In this document: positions 1 to 5,588 of the stretch, piece after piece | Layout of the letters: each line of letters opens with the position of its first letter | Position numbering within the stretch: the stretch's first letter is position 1 | DNA from: JADJLQ01 sp034439915 | Lineage (GTDB): Bacteria; Bacteroidota; Bacteroidia; Chitinophagales; Saprospiraceae | DNA: 15,428 nt | Reading direction: 5' to 3' | Assembly: GCA_034439915.1 (NCBI GenBank) | Contig: JAWXBI010000293.1 | Coordinates: 1 to 15,428, forward strand | Made by a program: the position numbers and the translations under genes | The notes under the pieces: model-generated | What the model was told of the DNA's origin: nothing | The model's input: the letters and a program-made list of their open reading frames with translations, nothing else | The model's database searches: none

Positions 1-184
1 AACCATTTGGGTTCCAATTAAAATAAATGAATTTGTTGTCCGGACTCCATCGGATGTTGGAAGGTGAGGTACCTATCCACCTGGGATCCCGCATGATTTT
101 TTCGATGGTCAGCGGGCTCAGGAGGGTCTGCGCAGTAATTAGTGAGGTGAGGAATACTATAATAGTGAGGAAGCCATATTTCAT
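1..184 (-). CDS. S9-family peptidase (prolyl oligopeptidase/DPP-IV type), N-terminal fragment
   Basis: The reading frame starts with ATG at 184 on the minus strand and stays open for 61 codons to the window edge, so the rest of the gene lies to the left. The first 18 or so residues form a signal peptide (Met-Lys, a hydrophobic core, then an Ile-Thr-Ala-Gln cleavage region), so the product is exported. The following stretch contains EKIMRDPRWIGTSPSNIRWS and then a Ser-Pro-Asp-Asn blade-like motif with YFNWNPNG. From memory of the family this resembles the start of the beta-propeller domain of Bacteroidota S9 serine peptidases, which cleave oligopeptides after proline or similar residues in the periplasm. 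The catalytic Ser-Asp-His domain is outside the window and cannot be checked. It is divergent from the lipoprotein gene at 328, with a 143-bp spacer. Confidence 0.75.
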   Translation of the reverse strand, partial: MKYGFLTIIVFLTSLITAQTLLSPLTIEKIMRDPRWIGTSPSNIRWSPDNKFIYFNWNPNG

Positions 185-327
185 ATCAGCATAATATTTC
201 CGATAATGATACTGAATTTCTGAGAATCCTATCCGTTGATCAGGGATGAAAATGATTTCATCGAAATTGCCCCAGAGGGATGGAATTTTATAGGAGGGAT
301 TCGAGTTTTGACTAAAAATACATATCC

Positions 328-981
328 ATGAAAACCATTTTTTTTATCTTAGGGCTTGCCATATTATTCTTTGCGGGTTGCAAATCAAATACTGAAAAAC
401 AGGACGAGGCAAAGGATACCGAAACGATCGAAAACGCGGTCGACAACATAGAGGAAAGCGCCGGGGAAGCGGCTGATCGGGTGAAAGATATGTTTGACGG
501 GATCACTCCCGATAAAGACCTCAAATTGGTTGAAATAGCTGATTTAAAAAAACTGTTACCCGAAAAATTAAATGGCCTCACCAGGGAAAGGATCAAAGGG
601 GAGGGTGTTGGAGCCCTGGGATTCAAAATGAACCAGGCAGAAGCGGAGTATGAAAAAGGAGATAAAAGAATAGAACTTCATATCATAGACTTTGGTGGAT
701 TCGGACCGGCTATGCTGGCGCTGGCTTCCTGGACAGTCACTGATATTTATCGTGAAGATGAAGATGGGTACGAAAAGGTAACAGAATGGAAAGGTTATAA
801 AACCTTTGAAAAATCCAATCAAAAAGACAAGACAAGTTCTGTTTCCATCATCTATAAAAACAGGCTGATAGTCAATGCAGAAGCTGACGGGATGGACATC
901 GATGACCTTAAGGAATTATTAGAGGATGAAATACTGGATGAACTCGATGACCTCGAAATCAAAACCCCGGTAAAACGCTAA
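328..981 (+). CDS. Predicted lipoprotein of unknown function
   Basis: I do not recognise this 217-residue protein. It has a clear lipoprotein signal: Met-Lys-Thr, a hydrophobic stretch, and a lipobox ending FFAGC, with the lipidated cysteine at residue 18. Residues 24-60 are very rich in Glu, Asp, Ala and Lys and look helical. From about residue 70 there is a compact domain containing LKKLLPEKLNGLTRERI, then several predicted beta strands (ELHIIDFGGFG, SVSIIYKNRLIVNAEADG) and a very acidic helical tail. The residues after the cysteine (Lys-Ser-Asn-Thr) lack the acidic residues linked to surface export in some Bacteroidota, so a periplasm-facing location is more likely; that is inference. It converges with the HAD gene on the other strand, with only 7 nt between stop codons. 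No obvious Shine-Dalgarno sequence precedes the ATG. Confidence 0.8.
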   Translation: MKTIFFILGLAILFFAGCKSNTEKQDEAKDTETIENAVDNIEESAGEAADRVKDMFDGITPDKDLKLVEIADLKKLLPEKLNGLTRERIKGEGVGALGFKMNQAEAEYEKGDKRIELHIIDFGGFGPAMLALASWTVTDIYREDEDGYEKVTEWKGYKTFEKSNQKDKTSSVSIIYKNRLIVNAEADGMDIDDLKELLEDEILDELDDLEIKTPVKR

Positions 982-988
982 AGCCCTT

Positions 989-1693
989 TTATAAAACCGA
1001 TTCTATTTCTTTTAAATGCCGTACAACAAAAGTGCTGGGTACGCTGCTGGGCTGATCCTGGTGGTCGACATATATACTGTGGATCCCGGCGTTGAGGGCG
1101 CCTTGTAAATCAACTTCGGGGTTGTCACCGACCATGATACTTTTTTCCCTGCTTGCCCCGGATTTACGGAACGCAAAGTCGAAAATTTCTTTTTTGGGCT
1201 TCACACACTGACTGGCCTCCGAGGTAATGATCTGATCAAAAAAAGAATAAATTCCAGAACAGGTTAATTTTTTATGTTGGACTTCATCAAATCCATTGGA
1301 CAGGATATGTAAGCGGTAAGCCCGGTTTTTAAGGTAGGTCAACAATTCCACGGTATGGGGAAATAATTGTGCACTTTCAGGTAATAAGTCGAGATAATCT
1401 TTACCGAGTTGTTTAGCCAGAAACTCATCATTTATTCCATACTCAACAAGTGTATGGTTCATGCGGGCCCATCTTAAATCTTCCTGCTTGATTAAACCCA
1501 GGGTATATTGATTCCAATAATACTGATTGTGTACCTTATATTTTTTATGAAAAGGTTCAAACGCTTCCCCTGTTTTTACTAACAGGTTATGCGCCTCAAA
1601 TACCCGATGAAGTGTAATTTTTGAATTGGTATCAAAATCCCAGAGCGTATGGTCCAGATCAAAGAATACATGCTGATATCGGAGGTTTGCCAT
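989..1693 (-). CDS. YjjG-like HAD-superfamily nucleotidase
   Basis: This is a haloacid dehalogenase-fold phosphatase of about 234 residues. All four HAD motifs are visible (numbered from the chosen start): motif I FFDLDHTLWDFD with nucleophile Asp12 and acid/base Asp14; motif II Ser132 in HILSNGFDEVQ; motif III lysines 165-167 in VKPKKEIFDFA; and motif IV VGDNPEVDLQGA with Asp190 and Asp195. The WDFDTNS extension and overall length fit the YjjG family, which removes phosphate from pyrimidine nucleoside 5'-monophosphates, including non-canonical ones. An in-frame ATG at 1723 would add ten residues and overlap psd. I prefer the ATG at 1693 because it follows the psd stop by 5 nt and is preceded by a GGTGGAG purine stretch at a suitable distance. 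It is probably the last gene of the CPBP-cdsA-psd transcript. The substrate is inferred from the family. Confidence 0.87.
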   Translation of the reverse strand: MANLRYQHVFFDLDHTLWDFDTNSKITLHRVFEAHNLLVKTGEAFEPFHKKYKVHNQYYWNQYTLGLIKQEDLRWARMNHTLVEYGINDEFLAKQLGKDYLDLLPESAQLFPHTVELLTYLKNRAYRLHILSNGFDEVQHKKLTCSGIYSFFDQIITSEASQCVKPKKEIFDFAFRKSGASREKSIMVGDNPEVDLQGALNAGIHSIYVDHQDQPSSVPSTFVVRHLKEIESVL

Positions 1694-1698
1694 CCTGT

Positions 1699-2352
1699 TT
1701 ATATCTCCACCCGGGCAATACAACTGAGATTGCCCTGAACGATATCGTTGATTTTGACTTCTATTTTGGCGTCCAGGGGTAAATAAAGATCTACGCGCGA
1801 TCCAAATCGGATAAATCCCAGCTCTTCTCCTTGTTTGACTGTTTCGCCAGTCTTGAGGTAATTGATGATCCGTCGGGCCATAGCGCCTGCAATTTGCACA
1901 ATGCCAACCTGGTAGGCCCCCTGATCGATCACACTGTAGTTGCGTTCATTTTCTGTAGAGGATTTGGGGTGCCAGGCAACCAGGTATTTTCCGGAGAAGT
2001 ACTGGTTGTATTTCACAATGCCACCTACCGGGACGCGGTTGACATGGACATTGAGCGGAGACATAAAAATCGAAACGAGTAATCTTTCTTCTTTAAAATA
2101 AATCGGTTCAATGACCTTTTCTATGACGACCACTTTGCCATCACAAGGTGCATAGATCATGTCATCACCCGGCAAGGGGACGATCCGCACAGGATCCCTG
2201 AAAAACCAAAAAACCCAGGCCAGTACAAGGGTCAAAATGATCAAAACGGGTATGGTGAGGATGTGAATAAAATTGATCACCAGCGTGGCAATAATACCAA
2301 TGGCAACCGCGCTGATCAAAATAATTAAATGGCCTTCTTTATGAATATTCAT
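1699..2352 (-). CDS. psd: Phosphatidylserine decarboxylase proenzyme, short type
   Basis: The product decarboxylates phosphatidylserine to phosphatidylethanolamine at the inner membrane. It is 217 residues long, matching the short bacterial/archaeal-like class rather than the longer E. coli class. Residues 8-51 are two closely spaced hydrophobic segments, followed by WFFRDPVR, a usual landmark of this class. The MSPLNVHVNRVP block (about 97-108) and the C-terminal IRFGSRVDLYLP block (181-192) are conserved family motifs. Self-cleavage is expected between Gly184 and Ser185, turning Ser185 into the pyruvoyl group of a small alpha chain of about 33 residues. It lies 31 nt downstream of cdsA, and the HAD gene begins 5 nt after its stop. 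Phosphatidylserine synthase, which links CdsA and Psd, is not in the window. Confidence 0.93.
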   Translation of the reverse strand: MNIHKEGHLIILISAVAIGIIATLVINFIHILTIPVLIILTLVLAWVFWFFRDPVRIVPLPGDDMIYAPCDGKVVVIEKVIEPIYFKEERLLVSIFMSPLNVHVNRVPVGGIVKYNQYFSGKYLVAWHPKSSTENERNYSVIDQGAYQVGIVQIAGAMARRIINYLKTGETVKQGEELGFIRFGSRVDLYLPLDAKIEVKINDIVQGNLSCIARVEI

Positions 2353-2383
2353 GGTTAGATTAGGATAAATGAAGTAAGGAGGA

Positions 2384-3220
2384 TTATGATTGCCAGCACA
2401 AATATAAATAGAGGCAAGCTACCGGCAGGACAAATATAAAAGCATCAAACCGATCCAGGAACCCCCCGTGTCCCGGTAAAAGGTTGCCGGAATCCTTTAC
2501 TCCGTATCTCCTTTTAATCATGGATTCAAACAAATCGCCTATGGTCGCCACAAAGGAAATGATAAATCCAAACAGGATCCACTGGATGGGAGTAAGGTGG
2601 CGGATGTAAAGTGATAATATCAAGGAAAAAAGTACCGTCAGGATTAACCCTCCGATAAAACCTTCAAGCGTTTTGTTGGGCGAAATCACTTTATACAAGG
2701 GCCTGGAACCAAGCCATCGCCCGGTAAAATAAGCCATCATATCATTACACCAGATGAGCATTAATATGGACATGGGTTTGAGCCATTCGTAATGGCCATT
2801 AGAACCCGAATACCAATTTAATATAAACAAGGGTAGTCCGATATACAAAAGGGCCGTCGCAATGGCCTGATACATTCTCCAGTCACCCATCTCATTTTTA
2901 AACAAAAAATAAGTAAACAAAACGGTTATAGCGGTCAGACAGAAAGTGAGCAGCAGGTAGGTATCCAGCTGGACTTCTATCAACCTGAGTACGAAAGCGA
3001 TGATCAGTGGAATGCTCGCAATGAATGCCCCTATCCGGCTTAATCCAATGGGCGAACTAATCTCTGCTCCAAACACCGCTAATTTGATGTATTCAAAGCT
3101 CGCTATGGCGGCGATCGTAATAAGCAGTAAGTTCAGCGTATAGGCGGAATAATAAACCGCGCCAATGGTGACGGTGCCCAGGACCAGGGCAGTGGCTGTG
3201 CGTATGGGGAGGTCTTTCAT
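2384..3220 (-). CDS. cdsA: Phosphatidate cytidylyltransferase (CDP-diglyceride synthase)
   Basis: CdsA makes CDP-diacylglycerol from phosphatidic acid and CTP, the committed precursor of bacterial phospholipids. The 278-residue product is almost entirely membrane segments, as expected. The C-terminal family signature is intact at about residues 233-259: Ser, Lys-Arg, GVKDSGNLLPGHGGFLDRFD, including the Asp, Gly-His-Gly-Gly and Asp-Arg-x-Asp residues associated with metal and CTP binding. An upstream NDMMAYFTGRWLGSRPLYK block and SPNKTLEGFIGG (about 180-191) are also typical. The start ATG (3218-3220) shares its first base with the last base of the CPBP stop codon (TAATG), which suggests translational coupling. 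It is the second gene of the minus-strand cluster and precedes psd, a later step of the same pathway. Confidence 0.96.
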   Translation of the reverse strand: MKDLPIRTATALVLGTVTIGAVYYSAYTLNLLLITIAAIASFEYIKLAVFGAEISSPIGLSRIGAFIASIPLIIAFVLRLIEVQLDTYLLLTFCLTAITVLFTYFLFKNEMGDWRMYQAIATALLYIGLPLFILNWYSGSNGHYEWLKPMSILMLIWCNDMMAYFTGRWLGSRPLYKVISPNKTLEGFIGGLILTVLFSLILSLYIRHLTPIQWILFGFIISFVATIGDLFESMIKRRYGVKDSGNLLPGHGGFLDRFDAFIFVLPVACLYLYLCWQS

Positions 3221-4158
3221 TATAATGGTTTTTCTTCTCCACTTTCATTTTCGGGCGCCGATTGGACGGATTCTTCCGCAATGGGAAAATTAACTGGTTC
3301 GGTATGGATTACCGGATCCCTTACTTTTTTCTGTTCGAACCACCAGCCTAACGCTAAACTCAGGATAACAGAAACCACCAAAGCATACCAGGAAACCGGT
3401 ACCGATTTTTCAAAATTCTCTTCCAGCAATTCTGGCTTAAAATAAGATAGTATCACCTGAAAGGCATTGTTAAACGCATGCACGAGGATACTTATCCACA
3501 GGTTGTTCGTCCAGTAAAATAGCAGGCCAAGGATCATACCTAAAAAGAAGCGGGGCATAAATCCGGCAAATTGAAAATGCATGGCGCTGAATATGATGGA
3601 AGCCACCAGAATAGCCACCCAGGGCGATTGAAAGTATTTGTACAATTCTTTTTGAATAATACCGCGGAATATCAATTCTTCACCCAACCCCGGTATGAGG
3701 GCAATGACAAAAATATTAGCCAACAAAGCACCTGGGGTTTCCATGACCAGCAGGGTTTTTAATAATTCTTCAGTCTGTCCTTCCATTTGGGACATCCATT
3801 CCGGAAGGTTAAACCCCTGATTGATTTCATACGACTTGGCTACGATAGGGTAGGAAAACATCAGAAAAGCAATTCCGGCAACCAGATGCAGCCAATGAAC
3901 AGAGGGTCTTAACCCCAAACCGGAATACCATTTCTTTTTAAAATAAATCACTGACCAAACCAGGGCTGGTAATAAAAACATGCTCATATGGTTGATCAAC
4001 AGCAGCAGGCGGGTACGACCGACACTACCTTCCATGATTCTGTTTTGATCCATTATTGCCAAAAGGCTTTCACCGGATAATATCATAACCACTTCTATCG
4101 CGGCAATACCTGCAATAATCCCGCAAAGGATGAGCGCCACCATCACTAAAATTCGCAT
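3220..4158 (-). CDS. CPBP-family intramembrane metalloprotease
   Basis: This is a membrane protein of 312 residues with about eight hydrophobic segments and a polar, Glu-rich C-terminal tail. The CPBP (CAAX protease/bacteriocin-processing, Abi) motifs are all present, numbered from the chosen start: EELIFRG with Glu160-Glu161 and Arg165, FSAMHFQF with His194, and HAFNN with His227 and Asn231. These form the metal-binding active site of Rce1-like intramembrane endopeptidases. The natural substrate is not predictable. The open frame extends to an ATG at 4251, but those 31 extra codons are read from the heptamer repeat and give a Leu-Cys-Pro-Leu-Pro-Ser periodic peptide. The start at 4158 (Met-Arg-Ile-Leu-Val) gives a normal first membrane segment and is preferred. 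Its stop codon overlaps the cdsA start, so it probably leads the cdsA-psd-HAD transcript. Confidence 0.9.
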   Translation of the reverse strand: MRILVMVALILCGIIAGIAAIEVVMILSGESLLAIMDQNRIMEGSVGRTRLLLLINHMSMFLLPALVWSVIYFKKKWYSGLGLRPSVHWLHLVAGIAFLMFSYPIVAKSYEINQGFNLPEWMSQMEGQTEELLKTLLVMETPGALLANIFVIALIPGLGEELIFRGIIQKELYKYFQSPWVAILVASIIFSAMHFQFAGFMPRFFLGMILGLLFYWTNNLWISILVHAFNNAFQVILSYFKPELLEENFEKSVPVSWYALVVSVILSLALGWWFEQKKVRDPVIHTEPVNFPIAEESVQSAPENESGEEKPL

Positions 4159-4171
4159 TAGACGAAGATAG

Positions 4172-4179
4172 TATATTTG
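4172..4179 (+). promoter_or_regulatory. Candidate -7 box for pdxJ
   Basis: The sequence TATATTTG matches the Bacteroidota -7 consensus TAnnTTTG. It lies in the only non-repetitive part of the spacer between CPBP and pdxJ. No TTG is visible about 19 nt upstream, so the -33 element is missing or degenerate. If used, transcription would begin near 4186 and the pdxJ leader would carry the entire heptamer palindrome. Confidence 0.3.
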
Positions 4180-4195
4180 TCCTGGCAAATTAACT

Positions 4196-4294
4196 GGGCA
4201 GAGGGCAGAGGGCAGAGGGGCAGAGGGCAGAGGGCAAAGGGCAAAGGGCAAAGGGCAGAGGGCAGAGGGCAGAGGACAGAGGGCAGAGGGCAGA
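4196..4294 (+). repeat. G-rich heptamer tandem repeat (14 units of GGGCARA)
   Basis: Fourteen consecutive units run from 4196 to 4294. Most are GGGCAGA, three (4232-4252) are GGGCAAA, one (4274-4280) is GGACAGA, and one (4217-4224) has an extra G. The array occupies the divergent spacer between the CPBP and pdxJ genes. Every run of four consecutive GGG units separated by four bases fits the G-quadruplex pattern G3-N4-G3-N4-G3-N4-G3, so many overlapping quadruplexes are possible on the plus strand. It resembles the short tandemly repeated heptamers known from cyanobacteria and other bacteria; relatedness to those is not established. Reading frames through it on either strand give a seven-residue periodic peptide and are almost certainly not genes. 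Confidence 0.97.
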
Positions 4295-4310
4295 GGACTT
4301 TGACCTTTTC

Positions 4311-4434
4311 CTCTTTACCCTTTGACCTTTCCCCTTTACCCTTTGACCTTTGCTCTTTAACCCTTAACCTTTCCTCTTTAACCCTTAACCTTTCCTCTTT
4401 AACCCTTAACCTTTCCTCTTTAACCTTTTAACCT
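4311..4434 (+). repeat. Pyrimidine-rich 21-base tandem repeat, inverted relative to the heptamers
   Basis: Units lie in perfect 21-nt register: 4311-4331, 4332-4352, 4353-4373, 4374-4394, 4395-4415, and a partial one at 4416-4434. The three central units are identical (CTCTTTAACCCTTAACCTTTC), and the two upstream ones are variants (CTCTTTACCCTTTGACCTTTC and a close relative). Each 21-mer splits into three heptamers resembling CCCTTTG, the reverse complement of the GGGCAAA-type unit. The two arrays therefore form one imperfect palindrome of roughly 240 bp. The last partial unit ends at the base before the pdxJ ATG, so the repeat forms the whole immediate upstream region of that gene and leaves no purine-rich ribosome-binding site. 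Confidence 0.95.
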
Positions 4435-5172
4435 ATGACCCGATTAAGTGTCAACCTCAATAAAATAGCGCTGATCCGAAATTCAAGAGGCGGTAATCTG
4501 CCAGACCTGATCAAAGCAGCCAGGGATTGTGAATCTTTTGGAGCTCAGGGAATCACCGTCCATCCCAGACCCGACCAGCGACATATACGGTATTCCGATA
4601 TTCCTTTATTAAAATCCGCGGTGACCACAGAATTTAATATTGAAGGTTACCCATCGAAAGAATTTGTAGAGATGGTCGTCAACCACCCGCCGCATCAGGT
4701 TACCCTGGTACCTGACCCTCCGGGAGCGCTGACTTCAGATCATGGTTGGGATACGGTCCGACAGTATAGTTTTCTTAAACAGGTTCTGGCTCACTTTAAA
4801 TCCGTTGGTATCCGGACTTCATTGTTCGTCGATGCGGATATTAATGCTGTCCGCGGTGCAGCTGATGCCGGGGCTGATCGGGTGGAGTTATACACCGGCC
4901 CATATGCATATAATTTCAGTCAAGACAGACAAGCAGCCGTAAACCCTCACATGCTGGCAGCTATTGAAGCGAAAAAACTAGGACTGGGACTCAACGCAGG
5001 TCACGACCTGAACCTCAAAAACCTGGAATATTATTGTTTGAATGTCCCTGATCTTAAAGAAGTATCTATAGGCCATGCCTTGATTTGTGATGCCTTATAC
5101 CAGGGTTTGGAAAAAACCATTCAACTCTACCTGAGTCAATTATCGAATCAGGATAATAAGAGATTACCTTAA
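4435..5172 (+). CDS. pdxJ: Pyridoxine 5'-phosphate synthase
   Basis: PdxJ condenses 1-deoxy-D-xylulose 5-phosphate with 3-amino-2-oxopropyl phosphate to give pyridoxine 5'-phosphate, the last ring-forming step of the DXP-dependent vitamin B6 pathway. The 245-residue product is a complete TIM-barrel protein of the usual length. Recognisable motifs are SVNLNKIALIRNSRGG at the N-terminus, ITVHPRPDQRHI with His43, Arg45 and His50, FNIEGYPS with Glu70, LVPDPPGALTSDHGWD, GADRVELYTGPYA, NAGHDLN with His190, and SIGHALICDALYQGLE with Gly213-His214. These cover the catalytic histidines, the catalytic glutamate and the phosphate-binding loops. The ATG at 4435 gives the standard N-terminus and abuts the repeat. 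The gene stands alone: it is divergent from the CPBP cluster and 416 bp before susC1. Confidence 0.97.
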   Translation: MTRLSVNLNKIALIRNSRGGNLPDLIKAARDCESFGAQGITVHPRPDQRHIRYSDIPLLKSAVTTEFNIEGYPSKEFVEMVVNHPPHQVTLVPDPPGALTSDHGWDTVRQYSFLKQVLAHFKSVGIRTSLFVDADINAVRGAADAGADRVELYTGPYAYNFSQDRQAAVNPHMLAAIEAKKLGLGLNAGHDLNLKNLEYYCLNVPDLKEVSIGHALICDALYQGLEKTIQLYLSQLSNQDNKRLP

Positions 5173-5305
5173 AATTTTATTTTTAAATTTTTAATCCGGC
5201 TTTTTAATATTATCTGCCTTAGATTCAAGGGATTGTTAATCATTCAATTTCGTTAAATATCAGGGGTTTTAATATTTTGATAAGATTTCAAGCAGCAAAC
5301 TTTAA

Positions 5306-5313
5306 TAAATTTG
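5306..5313 (+). promoter_or_regulatory. Candidate -7 box for susC1
   Basis: TAAATTTG matches TAnnTTTG. The nearest upstream TTTG is at 5276-5279, which leaves a 26-nt spacer, longer than the usual 17-23 nt, so the match is only partial. If it is used, the susC1 leader would be about 270 nt long. Confidence 0.25.
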
Positions 5314-5434
5314 CGTTAAGATTTTGAATTAGAGTCAATACACCTTTGCAGAGGGGTTAGTCAAAGTTTATTGTTCCGATTCCCAGACTCTCCTAAATCA
5401 GACTTTTTCTAAATCACTATTGATTTTTGTGTAA

Positions 5435-5461
5435 GTATTTTTTGAGTTAAATCAAAAATAC
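5435..5461 (+). promoter_or_regulatory. AT-rich hairpin in susC1 upstream region
   Basis: GTATTTTTTGA (5435-5445) and TCAAAAATAC (5452-5461) are reverse complements apart from one bulged T, with a six-base loop. This could be a leader stem-loop or a dyad operator; the sequence does not decide which. Confidence 0.4.
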
Positions 5462-5588
5462 GCACCATTTGTTTTAAAATTCTTACTCTAAAACTGAACT
5501 GTGGTAGCCTCCGGGTTTACCTATATGGCTTTGATTAGCGCATAAGGTTTAGTATCCTATTTACAATTTTTTATTTTACTTAAATGCA

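Larger units (their letters stand above)
5173..5588 (+). other. AT-rich spacer and probable susC1 leader
   Basis: No gene is supported here. The first 45 bases are A/T-rich and may act as the pdxJ 3' end, but no clear terminator hairpin is visible. A TAAATTTG box lies at 5306-5313. The heptamer TAAATCA occurs three times (5394-5400, 5410-5416, 5448-5454), the first two within a longer CTAAATCA repeat. A hairpin with a stem of about ten pairs sits at 5435-5461. The spacer presumably holds the promoter and leader of the susC1 operon. Confidence 0.6.

Noticed and set aside
312..626. Minus-strand frame opposite the lipoprotein gene
   Set aside because: It is Ser-rich without domain features and lies wholly antisense to a gene with a clear lipoprotein signal.
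3093..3281. Minus-strand frame across the CPBP-cdsA junction
   Set aside because: It overlaps two well-supported genes in another frame and has low-complexity His/Pro/Arg content.
4177..4431. Plus-strand open frame of 84 codons across the heptamer arrays
   Set aside because: Its sequence is a simple seven-residue periodic peptide read from the tandem repeat. The frame is open only because 7- and 21-base units without stop codons repeat.
4196..4434. CRISPR array
   Set aside because: The repeats are contiguous, with periods of 7 and 21 bases and no unique spacers, and no cas gene is nearby.
5173..5215. Terminator after pdxJ
   Set aside because: The region is A/T-rich with only weak A-T pairing and no GC-containing stem, so a terminator call is not supported.
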